Below are positions 41,967 through 50,735 of a stretch of 64,000 nt of DNA, piece after piece. The notes under the pieces were generated by a model. The model made no database searches. It saw only the letters and a program-made list of their open reading frames with translations, and was not told the DNA's origin. Every line of letters begins with the position of its first letter. Position 1 is the first letter of the stretch. Location: contig NZ_JAKNTW010000005.1 in the NCBI RefSeq assembly GCF_022213955.1, forward strand, positions 248,001-312,000, in the 5' to 3' direction. A program made the position numbers and the translations under genes. This DNA is from Dolomitihabitans soli. Its GTDB lineage: Bacteria > Actinomycetota > Actinomycetes > Streptosporangiales > Streptosporangiaceae.

Positions 41967-44612
41967 TCAGTCTTCCGGGGCGAAGTTGTCGAAGAACACC
42001 GATCGCGTCTCCGCGCTGTCGTCCCATCGCAGGTCCGGCGTGGCGAATGTGATCTTGTACGCCCGTCTGGCGTCCACGGTCACGTGTCGCACCAGCGTGT
42101 GCATCGGCACCCCGTTCGACAGCGTGTGGGTGTACTCCCAGTCGGCCGCCTTCCACGAGCCGTAGGAGGCCCGCTGCAACTGCACCTGGATGTATTCCGT
42201 CAGCTCCGACCCCTCCCGCGCCCTGCCGAGCGCGGCCAGCCCGCCGTCGGACGCTGGGCCCGCCCGGTCGACCGTGATGCTCTCCCCGCTGCTCCTCGGC
42301 CCGGCGAAGGTCACCCGGTTGCCCGCCACGGACGTCTTCCAGTCCTCGGGCACCGCCGCCGTGATCCCGGCCTGGGCCCGGGTCGTGAAGCCGTCGGGTA
42401 CCTCGCCGCCGCCGGTGTCCGCCGTCAGGGTGCTCGGTGCCGCCGCGGTCGGCGCCGGGGAGGACGGCGGCGCCGGTTCCGGCGAACCGCCCTGGAGCAG
42501 CAGCACCGCGAGGACCGCCACCCCTGCCGCGCCCGCCGCCGCCAGCAGCAGCCTCAATGTGGGCCGCCTGCCGCGCAGCCACCCGCCACCGCCGTCGGGA
42601 TTTCTACGCCGGGCGTTCCTGGCGCTCTCGGCGCGCCGCTCGTCGAGCTCGCTCCGCGGCCTGCTCGCCCGGGTCTCGCCGGTCTGCTCGCGCAGCGCCT
42701 CGAAGGCCCCCACGGCGCCCCGGCCAGGCTGTGGCGCCGGGGCCGCGCCGAGGGCCTGGAACTCGGCGGGCATCGGCGTGGACGGGCTGCTCAACGCGTC
42801 ATAACCGGCGCGCCGCGGCCGGACCGCCTGCTGCCTGCCCGGCGCGTCGCCGAACGGATCCCGCTGACCCTGACCGCCGAACGGGTCCTGCGGGCCCGAC
42901 GCGTTGCCGAACGGGTCCTGCGGAGCGGACGGGTTGTTGAACGCGTGCGGGCCCGACGGGTTCCCGAACGGGTCCTGAGGGCCTGACGGGTTGTTGAACG
43001 CCTGTGGGCCTGAAGCGTTGCCGAACGGGTCGTGTGGGCCGGACGGGCTGTTGAACGGGTGCGGGCCGGACGGGTTGCCGAACGGGTCCTGTGGGCCCGA
43101 CGGGTTGTTGAACGCGTGCGGGCCCGATGGGTTGCCGAACGGGTCGCGTGGGCCCGACGGATCGCCGGACCCGTTCTGCGGGCCCGACGGGCTGCCGAAG
43201 GCGTCGTACCCGCCGGACGGGTTGCCGAAGGCGTGCGGGCCGGATGGGTTGCCGAACGGGTCCTGCGGCCCGGAGGGACCGCCGAACGCGTCATGACCAC
43301 CCGACGGGTTGCCGAAGGGATCCCGGACCCCCGCGAACGGGTCCTGCGGCCCGGCGGCCCGGCCGAAGGGGTCTCCGGAAGCACGCTGGTCGAACGGGTC
43401 CTGCGGCCCCGACGGGCTGCCGAACGCGTCGAACCCCTGCGGCGCGGACGGGCTCGTCATCGGGTCGAAGGCGGCACCGGCCCGCCCGGCCCCGGCGCGG
43501 TGCGGTCCGGAGGGGCCGGCCAGCGCGTCGTACGGCGTCCCGTGACCGTCGGAGACGTCGGCCGCCGGCTCGTACGGCACGCGCACCGGGCCGGACGGGG
43601 TCTCGACGATCCGCGAGGGCATCGGCCCCGAAGGCGGGTCGAGCGGCGGAAGCAGGCGCATCGGCGTGGAGTCGGCCGGCGTCGGCATCGGCGCGGGTTC
43701 GGGAGGCTGTCCCGTGCTGCCGGACCCGTGGCTGCGGAGCACGCGTTCCAGCAGGTCGGAGACTTGGACGGCGGTCAGTCTGTCAGCCGGGTTCTTCCGT
43801 AGCAGGCCCTCGATCACGGGCAGCAGCGCGCCGGCTCGCTGCGGCCTGGACGGCTCCTGGGTGAGCACCGCGCCGAGCACGGCCATCGCGTCGGGCCCCT
43901 CGTACGGCGGGCGCCCCTCGACGGCGGCGTAGAGGGTGGCGCCGAAGGACCAGAGGTCGGCGGAGTGGGTGATCGCCTGTCCCTGGAGCCGCTCCGGCGG
44001 AATGTAGGCGGGGGAGCCCATCAGCAGCCCGGTCTGCGTGATCGTGACGTCACCCTCTATGGCGGCGATGCCGAAGTCGGTGAGCACCACCCGGTCGGAG
44101 GTCAGCAGCACGTTGCCGGGCTTGACGTCACGGTGCAGGATCCCGGCCGCGTGGGCGTGCCGCAGCGCGTCGAGCACCCGGATGCCGATCTCGGCGGCCT
44201 GGACCACGGGCAACGGCCCGCTCTGCCGTACGGCCTGCTCCAGCGACCAGGCGCGGACCAGTTCCATCACGATCCAGGGCCGGCCGTCCTCCTCGACCAC
44301 GTCGTGGACGGTCACGATGCCGGGGTGGCTCAGCCGCGCGGCCGAGCGGGCCTCGCGCATCATGCGGCGGTGCGCGACCTGTTTGCCCGCGTGATCGAGG
44401 CCGAAGGGCAGCAGCAGTTCCTTGACCGCCACATCGCGGTCGAGCAGCACGTCGTGGGCGTGCCACACCATGCCCATGCCGCCGCGGCCGACCGGTGACA
44501 CTAGGCGGTAACGCCTGCCGACCAGCCGGTTCTGACCTTCGACGGTTTCTCCCGTGGTTTCATGACCATCCGGCATGGAGGGGACATTACCGAGCATGCG
44601 GTCAGCGGTCAT
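41967..44612 (-). CDS. membrane Ser/Thr protein kinase with a long repetitive linker
   Basis: The 881-residue PknB-type kinase shows the glycine loop GRGGMGMVW (43-51), catalytic Lys64, HRDVKPGN with Asp162 and DFG at 179-181. After the kinase domain (to about 300) comes a linker of over 300 residues rich in Gly, Pro, Ser, Asn and Phe, including a 19-residue tandem repeat. One membrane helix follows (LRLLLAAAGAAGVAVLAVLLL) and then an external domain of about 150 residues. The start at 44612 is a choice; MSHLTIW at 44702 is in frame. Confidence 0.9.
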   Translation of the reverse strand: MTADRMLGNVPSMPDGHETTGETVEGQNRLVGRRYRLVSPVGRGGMGMVWHAHDVLLDRDVAVKELLLPFGLDHAGKQVAHRRMMREARSAARLSHPGIVTVHDVVEEDGRPWIVMELVRAWSLEQAVRQSGPLPVVQAAEIGIRVLDALRHAHAAGILHRDVKPGNVLLTSDRVVLTDFGIAAIEGDVTITQTGLLMGSPAYIPPERLQGQAITHSADLWSFGATLYAAVEGRPPYEGPDAMAVLGAVLTQEPSRPQRAGALLPVIEGLLRKNPADRLTAVQVSDLLERVLRSHGSGSTGQPPEPAPMPTPADSTPMRLLPPLDPPSGPMPSRIVETPSGPVRVPYEPAADVSDGHGTPYDALAGPSGPHRAGAGRAGAAFDPMTSPSAPQGFDAFGSPSGPQDPFDQRASGDPFGRAAGPQDPFAGVRDPFGNPSGGHDAFGGPSGPQDPFGNPSGPHAFGNPSGGYDAFGSPSGPQNGSGDPSGPRDPFGNPSGPHAFNNPSGPQDPFGNPSGPHPFNSPSGPHDPFGNASGPQAFNNPSGPQDPFGNPSGPHAFNNPSAPQDPFGNASGPQDPFGGQGQRDPFGDAPGRQQAVRPRRAGYDALSSPSTPMPAEFQALGAAPAPQPGRGAVGAFEALREQTGETRASRPRSELDERRAESARNARRRNPDGGGGWLRGRRPTLRLLLAAAGAAGVAVLAVLLLQGGSPEPAPPSSPAPTAAAPSTLTADTGGGEVPDGFTTRAQAGITAAVPEDWKTSVAGNRVTFAGPRSSGESITVDRAGPASDGGLAALGRAREGSELTEYIQVQLQRASYGSWKAADWEYTHTLSNGVPMHTLVRHVTVDARRAYKITFATPDLRWDDSAETRSVFFDNFAPED
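42885..43335 (-). repeat. 57-bp (19-residue) tandem repeats in the kinase linker
   Basis: The linker repeats a unit of the form GPQDPFGNPSGPHAFNNPS. At least four clear copies are at its C-terminal end, with more decayed DPFGNPSG and AFGNPSG units before them. The DNA copies are similar enough to suggest recent expansion. Confidence 0.85.
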
Positions 44613-44804
44613 ATCCGAGCCCCCATATCCAGTCCCAAATCGAAACCCCCGTCTCGCTGACAGGCATGAGTCGCGATTCTTCCAGATTGTGAGGTGCGAC
44701 ACGATATCGGGAATGGTAGTTGGCCGGGTGACAAACCCCCGAACCCTTATCCGGCCAGGCGCGATGCCATTAGATCGATGATCGTTTCCGGCTATTCCTG
44801 TCGG

Positions 44805-46205
44805 TTACCCGATTTGCGCGCGGGACTCCCCGGCCAGCGCCTCCAGCGCGGCGGTGAACGCCGAGGCAGGCGGGCTGACCAGCCCCGCGCCGACCTGACC
44901 GGTGCCCGCCAGGCGGCCCGCGATCCCGGTGTTCACCACCGGGAGCAGGCCCGTCCTCGCCACCAGGGTCACGTCGACGCCCACCGGGGTGCCGCGAAAG
45001 CCGAGGGCGGGGATCTGGTAGGCCGGATGCTCGGCCAGGGTGATCTCGTACATCGACCGGGTGGCGGCCACCGCGTCGGCCACGTCGCCGCCGACGAACC
45101 TGACGATCGCCGGCGCGGCGGCCATCGCGAACCCGCCGAGCCCGGCGGTCTCGGTGATCGTCGAGTCGCCGATGTCCGGGTTGGCGTCCTGCGGGCCGTA
45201 CGCGCCGAGGTAGAGGCCGTCGGGGACGCCGGAGGGGCCGGTGAACCAGCGGTCGCCCAGCCCCGAGACCTGGATGCCGAAGTCGGTGCCGTTGCGCGCC
45301 ATCGCCACGACCATCGTCGAGCCGGGCACGTCCCTGGCCGCGTCCGCCCCCACCTTGCAGGCCGCCATCCCGGCGTTGAGGTAGAAGTGGTCGTTGCCGT
45401 TGACGAAGCGGAGCACCTCGGCGGCGTGCGTGGGCGCCGCCTCGACCACGGCCGGGGCCAGCTCCCTGACCAGCAGCGAGGTCGCCGCCCGGTTGCGGTT
45501 GTGCAGCTCGTCGCCCATCTGCAGCGCCTGGGTCGCGAGGGCGCGCAGGTCGAGCGGGCCCGCGCGGTCGAGCGTGGCCGCGAGCACCGGCCCGAGCACC
45601 TCGCCCATCCACCGCAGCCGCGTCAGCACCTCCTCGCCGTACGCGCCGTAGCGCAGCACCTTGCCGAGCCCTTCGTTGAGCGAGCAGTAGGCGGTGCCCC
45701 CGTGCTCGGCGTCGCGCACCTCGAACACCCACATCGACGGGCTGACCACGCCCGCCATCGGCCCGACGGTCCGGTGATGGTGGCAGGAGTCCAGCCGGGC
45801 CTCGCCCGCCGCCAGCCGGCGCTCCGCCTCCTCCGGATCGGCGGCCAGGCCCTCCAGCAGCATCGCGCCGATCAGCGCGCCCCGCATCGGCCCCGAGGCC
45901 CGCTCCCACTCGATCGGCGGTCCCGCGTGCAGGAACGTGCCCGGCGGGAGGTCCAGCGCCTCGCGGGCCGGCCGTACGCCGACGAGTTGCGGCCTGGCGG
46001 AGACCAGCCGGCCGGCGGCCACCTCGTTGGCGCGCACCCGGCGCGGATCGGCCAGCACGGTGGCCAGCGCCTCCTCGGTGCCCGGCAGCGGCGGCCGCCA
46101 CGCCACGTCCACCCGTGGCACGGCCTGCGCGTCCAGCGCCTCACCGAGCAGCCCGGCCCCCACGGTGATCACTGTGGGCTCCCCCTGAAGCATGGAAAGC
46201 GTCAT
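44805..46205 (-). CDS. DUF1116 protein, oxamate carbamoyltransferase-type subunit (YlbE/AllG-like)
   Basis: The 466-residue protein matches the DUF1116 family, whose E. coli member YlbE (renamed AllG) works with FdrA (AllF) and YlbF (AllH) as oxamate carbamoyltransferase. The whole trio is present here in one operon. Visible conserved stretches are RGALIGAMLLEGLA, CHHHRTVGPMAGVVSPSMW and FYLNAGMAACK. The ATG at 46205 overlaps the FdrA stop by 4 bp. No carbamate kinase gene, which normally completes the path to ATP, is present in the window. Confidence 0.85.
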   Translation of the reverse strand: MTLSMLQGEPTVITVGAGLLGEALDAQAVPRVDVAWRPPLPGTEEALATVLADPRRVRANEVAAGRLVSARPQLVGVRPAREALDLPPGTFLHAGPPIEWERASGPMRGALIGAMLLEGLAADPEEAERRLAAGEARLDSCHHHRTVGPMAGVVSPSMWVFEVRDAEHGGTAYCSLNEGLGKVLRYGAYGEEVLTRLRWMGEVLGPVLAATLDRAGPLDLRALATQALQMGDELHNRNRAATSLLVRELAPAVVEAAPTHAAEVLRFVNGNDHFYLNAGMAACKVGADAARDVPGSTMVVAMARNGTDFGIQVSGLGDRWFTGPSGVPDGLYLGAYGPQDANPDIGDSTITETAGLGGFAMAAAPAIVRFVGGDVADAVAATRSMYEITLAEHPAYQIPALGFRGTPVGVDVTLVARTGLLPVVNTGIAGRLAGTGQVGAGLVSPPASAFTAALEALAGESRAQIG

Positions 46206-47623
46206 GTGCCGACTCCCGATTCCGGCGCGTCGCCGAGCAGGGCCACCGCGTGACGTGCCGCGTGGGCGTTGGAGACGAACACCGAGGCGCCCGCCGAGTG
46301 GAACGCCTTCGCCTGCCGGTGCAGGCCCTGCGGGTCGCCCTCGGTCCCCACCAGCGCGACGACCACGGCGACCCCTCGTCCGGTGGCGTCCGCCACGGCG
46401 GGGGCCAGCGTCACGGCGGGATCCGGGTCCGCGCCGTGCCCGAGCACCACGTCGAGCAGCGCCACGTCCCCCTCGGGCACCTTGGCGAGCGCCTCCAGCC
46501 GGAGCGCCGGGTCGATCATCGGATGCGGCCTGCCCCGGGTGTAGGCGTCGTCGCCGTAGTCGGTGAACGTCCCGCGGCCGGCGATGATCGACGCCTCGAC
46601 GCACAGGGTGCCGCCCGAGTAGATCCCCCAGAGCGCCGACCCCCGGCGGCGCGCGGCCGGAGCGAGCCAGGACGGCCAGCGGGGGACGGCGAGGCCCAGG
46701 GCGCGCAGCACGGCTTCGGCGGCGGCGGTCAGATCGGACGCGCCGGGGACGTCCAGCAGCGCGGTGATCGCGGGGGTGGCGAGGGTCGTCAGCGTCCGCT
46801 GGACGGTGTCGGCCGCCTCCGGGGCGGGGGGCTTGGAGATGAGGACGATCAGTTCGGTGGCCGGGTCGGCGTCCAGCGCGGCGAGGGCGCGCAGCGTCGA
46901 CAGGCCGCCGACCGCCGCGGAGAGGTCGCGGCCGCCGACGCCCAGCACGTGGCTCACGCCGGCGCCGGCGAGGTCGAGCAGGGAGGTCACCTGCTGGGCC
47001 CCGGTGCCGGAGGCGGCGACGACCCCCACCGGTCCCGGCCGCAGCACGTTGGCGAAGCCCAGCCCCGTGCCGCCGATCACCGCCGTGCCGCAGTCGGGCC
47101 CCATGACCAGCACGTCACGCAGCCGTGCCCGCTCCTTCAGCACGATCTCCTGCGCCACGGGCACGTTGTCGCTGAACACCATCACCGACAGGCCCGCCTC
47201 GACCGCGTCGAGCGCCTCGGCGAAAGCGTGCTCCCCCGGCACCGAGACCAGCACCACGTCCGCCGGGTGCGCCCGCGCGGCCGCCCCGGTGGTGCGCGGC
47301 GGCGCCTCGGCGGGCCCGCCGCCCGCCGTACGGCCGGCCAGCGCGGTGAGTCGGCGGTCGAGTTCGCCGGTGGCGGCGTCGGCGGTCGCCGCGTCGCACG
47401 CCCTGATCGCGATCAGCAGGTCGGCCGGCCGCGCCTCGGGCAGCGTGAACCCCAGCTCTCCCGCGAGCCCCAGGTTGAGCTCCGTCGCCATGGCCACGAT
47501 CGCCACCTCGACGCCGTCGAGAGCCGCCAGGGCCCGGCTCACCCCCATCAGGCCGACCGAGTCGTGATAGACGCCCGCCCGGATGAGGACCAGATCCACC
47601 GCCGGCCCGTCCCCGGTGCTCAA
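46202..47623 (-). CDS. fdrA: FdrA-like protein, oxamate carbamoyltransferase-type subunit
   Basis: The 473-residue product resembles FdrA/AllF, which has a succinyl-CoA-synthetase-like layout. It shows a Rossmann-type first part (PADVVLVSVPGEHAFAEA, VMGPDCGTAVIGGTGLGFAN), the SGTGAQQ loop and a second domain with IYSGGTLCVEA and DPALRLEALAKVPEGDVALLDVVLGHGA. I start it at TTG 47623, which overlaps the DUF2877 stop and has GGAG eight bases upstream; GTG 47599 is a possible alternative. It is translationally coupled on both sides. Confidence 0.88.
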   Translation of the reverse strand: MSTGDGPAVDLVLIRAGVYHDSVGLMGVSRALAALDGVEVAIVAMATELNLGLAGELGFTLPEARPADLLIAIRACDAATADAATGELDRRLTALAGRTAGGGPAEAPPRTTGAAARAHPADVVLVSVPGEHAFAEALDAVEAGLSVMVFSDNVPVAQEIVLKERARLRDVLVMGPDCGTAVIGGTGLGFANVLRPGPVGVVAASGTGAQQVTSLLDLAGAGVSHVLGVGGRDLSAAVGGLSTLRALAALDADPATELIVLISKPPAPEAADTVQRTLTTLATPAITALLDVPGASDLTAAAEAVLRALGLAVPRWPSWLAPAARRRGSALWGIYSGGTLCVEASIIAGRGTFTDYGDDAYTRGRPHPMIDPALRLEALAKVPEGDVALLDVVLGHGADPDPAVTLAPAVADATGRGVAVVVALVGTEGDPQGLHRQAKAFHSAGASVFVSNAHAARHAVALLGDAPESGVGT

Positions 47624-48516
47624 CGGGGAGACTCCGTCAGCGCGAGGACGGCGGCGAGACCGATCCGGAGGCCCCAGGCGAGGTCGGCGCCCGATGTGTG
47701 GCCGAGGTGCAGCAGACGGCGCAGGGCGGGTTCGAGGGACTGCCGGCCGGCGATCCCGCGCAGGGTCGCGAGGATCTCCCCGCTGGCCTCGCCCCTGGCC
47801 GCGCAGTGCAGGAGGGTCGCCGAGATGGGGGTGGTGCGGGTGCGGGCGTCGAAGGTGACGGCGGCGGCGAGCCAGTCGGCCAGCCAGACCGCGCGGCCGG
47901 CGCCGCAGGCCAGGCCCAGGTGGCGCAGGGCCACCAGCAGGCCGGCCAGCACGTCGTCGCCGCTGGGGGTGAGGCCGGGGCCGAGGCCGACGAGGTGCTC
48001 GGCGGCGGTGATCGTGTCCACCAGGGAGCCCGTGACGCAGCCTTCGGCGAGCAGGGCGGCGGCGCCGTCGCGTTCGAGTCCGGGCTGTCTGGGGGAGGCG
48101 GCGCAGATCGCCTCCAGCTCGGGGAGGGCCCGCGCCAGCTGGGGGAGGTCGACGGGGCCGAGCGGCGGGGCGGGATTCCACCAGCGGCGGGCCCGCAGGA
48201 TGTGCGCGCCGACCTCGATGGCGCCGTCGCCGACCGCGGCCTCCTCGCCGACCGCCGCCTGGGGGATCGGCCCGGCGAGGATCATGGCGTTGGGCAGCCG
48301 GGTGGCTCCGCCGTTCACGACGGCGATCACGTGGGGTTCCAGCGCGGTCCTGACCTCCAGGTAGAGCCCGGCGGGGAAGGCCGCGAGCACCCGCGCGGGG
48401 CGGCGTGGCGCGTCGAGGAGGGGCCGCAATGCGGTGCTGCAGGCGCCGGAACCGTGTGTCCGTACGGTCATCCGCGCAGGGCCGCGCCGCGCACGCGGAC
48501 GCGTTCCAACGGTCAC
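47620..48516 (-). CDS. DUF2877 protein, oxamate carbamoyltransferase-type subunit (YlbF/AllH-like)
   Basis: The 298-residue protein has the DUF2877 pattern, with GLGPGLTPSGDDVLAGLLVALR in the middle and LGHTSGADLAWGLRIGL at the C-terminus. The family is the third partner of FdrA and DUF1116. GTG 48516 is chosen because GGGGAGG lies four bases upstream; ATG 48471 is a weaker option. As the first gene of the operon it faces the PucR regulator across about 185 bp. Confidence 0.85.
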   Translation of the reverse strand: MTVGTRPRARRGPARMTVRTHGSGACSTALRPLLDAPRRPARVLAAFPAGLYLEVRTALEPHVIAVVNGGATRLPNAMILAGPIPQAAVGEEAAVGDGAIEVGAHILRARRWWNPAPPLGPVDLPQLARALPELEAICAASPRQPGLERDGAAALLAEGCVTGSLVDTITAAEHLVGLGPGLTPSGDDVLAGLLVALRHLGLACGAGRAVWLADWLAAAVTFDARTRTTPISATLLHCAARGEASGEILATLRGIAGRQSLEPALRRLLHLGHTSGADLAWGLRIGLAAVLALTESPR

Positions 48517-48634
48517 CGAACCTCCCCTGGATCGCCGGTTCGCGCACGTCGGGCGCGTATGGACAGACCTGCCCTCGCGGCGCGAACTCTGAACCCGACC
48601 GTAGAACGCTCCTTGACAGCCCCCGTACGGAGAA

Positions 48635-48652
48635 AGCTGACAACAGTCAGCT
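48635..48652. promoter_or_regulatory. inverted repeat between the oxamate operon and pucR
   Basis: AGCTGAC-N4-GTCAGCT is a perfect 7-bp inverted repeat located midway between the divergent starts, a good candidate for PucR or another regulator. Confidence 0.55.
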
Positions 48653-48700
48653 GAAAGGTTGGCTCTTCCTGCCAGACACACCATCAGTCACAATTCACTC

Positions 48701-50320
48701 ATGGAACCCCCCGTGCGGCTGGCGAGCACCGGAACGATCATTCATGGCGTCGCGGTCGGCGAGGTCCTGGGCGTCTCCACGCTCGCGGGCGCGAAGCTGA
48801 TCGCGGGCGAGAGCGGCCTGGGCCGGATCGTGCAGCGTCTCAACGTCATGGAGGTGCCCGACGTCCTCGCCTGGGTGAAGCCGCACGAACTGCTGCTCAC
48901 CACCGGCTACCCGCTGCGCAACACCCCGCAGTCCCTCGACCGGCTGGTGGCCGACCTCGACGAGCGCGGCCTGGCGGCCCTGGCCATCAAGCTCGGCCGG
49001 TACCTCGACGACCTGCCGGAGAACATGGTGGAGCAGGCCGACCGGCTGGGCTTCCCGCTGATCCGGCTCCCCGACGACGTCGGCTTCGACGACATCCTCA
49101 ACCAGGTGCTCACCGACATCCTCAACCGGCAGGCCGCGGTGCTGGCCAGGGCCGAGGAGGCGCACCGGGCGCTGGTCCAGGTGGTGCTGGCCGGCGGCGG
49201 GCTGCACGAGGTGAGCGCCGAGGTGGCCGGGCTGCTCGACGTGGCCGTCGCCGTCCTCGACGGCGCGGGGCAGCAGCTGGCGGCGGCCGGGCCGAAGGAG
49301 CACGTGGCGGTGCTGCGCCTGCTGGCGGCGGGCGAGGGCACGATGCCGCCCGAGCCGTCGGGACAGCCGGGCCCCGGCGGCGTGGGACGCGCGTTCGCGA
49401 CGGTCCCGGTCGTCGCGGGAGGGCACCACCACGGCAGGTTCGTCGCCTACAGCCCGGGAGGGACCATCCGTGACAGCGACGTCGGGATATTGGAACGTGC
49501 CGCCACGGTCGCGGCGCTCGTGGTGACCAGACAGGAGGCGGTCAACGCGGTGGAGAGCAAGTATCGCGCCGACTTCCTGCGCGACGTCCTCACCGGGCGG
49601 GCCGGGTCCGCCGAGCGGATCGCCGGCCGGGCCCGTGCGTTCGGCTGGGACCTCCAGCGGCCGGTCACGGTGATGGTCGCCGAGCTCGACCCGGAGACCG
49701 ACGAGCGCACCGCGCAGGACCGCCTGGTCACCTCGTGGACCACCGCGATGCGCAGGCACGACGCGCGGGGAGCCGTCGCGGGCTTCTCGCACGAGGTGGT
49801 CGCCGTCCTCGACGCCGCCGCCGACACCGCCCGCGTCGCGAGGGACGCCGCCGCGACCTTCGCCGAGGCGCTGCCCGCGACCTTCTCCACCGGCACCAGC
49901 CGCCCGGCCGCGGGTCCCGACGCCCTCCCCGAGGCGTACGGCCAGGCGCTCAAGGCCGCCAGGGTGGGCCGTCAGCTGCACGGTCCCGGCGCGGTCGCCC
50001 ACTTCGACCAGCTGGGCGTCTACCGGCTGCTGTCCCTGGTCAACGACACCGCCGAGCTGCACGCCTTCGTCCGGGAGACGCTCGGCCCGCTCGCCGCCGA
50101 CGACGAGGCGGAGAACGCCGACCTGCGCCGCACCCTCCAGGTCCTGCTGGAGACCAACCTGAACGTCGCCGAGACCGCCAGGCGCCTGCACTTCCACTAC
50201 AACACCTTGCGTTACCGCATCGGCAAGCTCGAACGCCTGCTCGGCAACTTCACCGAGGACTCCCATCTCCGTCTCAACCTCACCCTCGCCCTGCACGTCC
50301 TGCGCATGCGCGGCATCTGA
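48701..50320 (+). CDS. pucR: PucR-family transcriptional regulator
   Basis: The 539-residue protein has the N-terminal PucR domain (about 20-140; VLGVSTLAGAKLIAGESGL, WVKPHELLLTTGYPL), a middle GGDEF-like region and the C-terminal PucR helix-turn-helix (LLETNLNVAETARRLHFHYN followed by TLRYRIGKLERLLG). PucR in Bacillus activates purine catabolism in response to allantoin-type metabolites. Its place between an oxamate carbamoyltransferase operon and a purine permease/hydroxylase set supports that role here. Confidence 0.92.
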   Translation: MEPPVRLASTGTIIHGVAVGEVLGVSTLAGAKLIAGESGLGRIVQRLNVMEVPDVLAWVKPHELLLTTGYPLRNTPQSLDRLVADLDERGLAALAIKLGRYLDDLPENMVEQADRLGFPLIRLPDDVGFDDILNQVLTDILNRQAAVLARAEEAHRALVQVVLAGGGLHEVSAEVAGLLDVAVAVLDGAGQQLAAAGPKEHVAVLRLLAAGEGTMPPEPSGQPGPGGVGRAFATVPVVAGGHHHGRFVAYSPGGTIRDSDVGILERAATVAALVVTRQEAVNAVESKYRADFLRDVLTGRAGSAERIAGRARAFGWDLQRPVTVMVAELDPETDERTAQDRLVTSWTTAMRRHDARGAVAGFSHEVVAVLDAAADTARVARDAAATFAEALPATFSTGTSRPAAGPDALPEAYGQALKAARVGRQLHGPGAVAHFDQLGVYRLLSLVNDTAELHAFVRETLGPLAADDEAENADLRRTLQVLLETNLNVAETARRLHFHYNTLRYRIGKLERLLGNFTEDSHLRLNLTLALHVLRMRGI

Positions 50321-50326
50321 GTCCCT

Positions 50327-50557
50327 ATGCTGGAATCCGTGGAAGAGACCTTCGAGCTGGAAACCGACTACATCACCCTGAGCGACCTGCTGAAGGTCTG
50401 CGGTGTGACCGACACCGGGGGCGTCGCCAAGCAGCTGATCGTCGACGGCGAGGTGATGGTCGACGGCGAGGTCGAGTTCAGGAAGGGCCGGAAGATCCGC
50501 CCGGGTCAGGTCGTCACCGGCGAGGGCTTCGAGATCGACGTGGTCGCCGCGGGCTAA
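50327..50557 (+). CDS. small S4-domain RNA-binding protein (YbcJ-like)
   Basis: The 76-residue protein is a single S4 RNA-binding fold: ITLSDLLKVCGVTDTGGVAKQ, then LIVDGEVMVDGEVEFRKGRKI and VVTGEGFEIDV. It starts 6 bp after the pucR stop with no clear ribosome site, so it may depend on translation of pucR. S4 proteins of this size bind structured RNA or ribosomal particles. Any link to purine metabolism is probably incidental. Confidence 0.85.
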   Translation: MLESVEETFELETDYITLSDLLKVCGVTDTGGVAKQLIVDGEVMVDGEVEFRKGRKIRPGQVVTGEGFEIDVVAAG

Positions 50558-50735
50558 CGGAGGGCGCCGTCCCGAAGTGCGCGACGGGAGTACTGGTCTT
50601 CGGCCCAGATTTGGCAGATCATGCCCGTGTAGGACCGTGAGATCGGGCCTAATGTGCCCGGCAATACGGAGAGCCATCGTGCGGGAGACCTGCGGGATGG
50701 TGACCGGGCGACGGCCTGAGTGAAGAGGGGCTCCC

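Noticed and set aside
50558-50735. A riboswitch before the purine permease.
   Set aside because: I could not match the 178-bp leader to any purine, xanthine or PRPP-type motif that I know.
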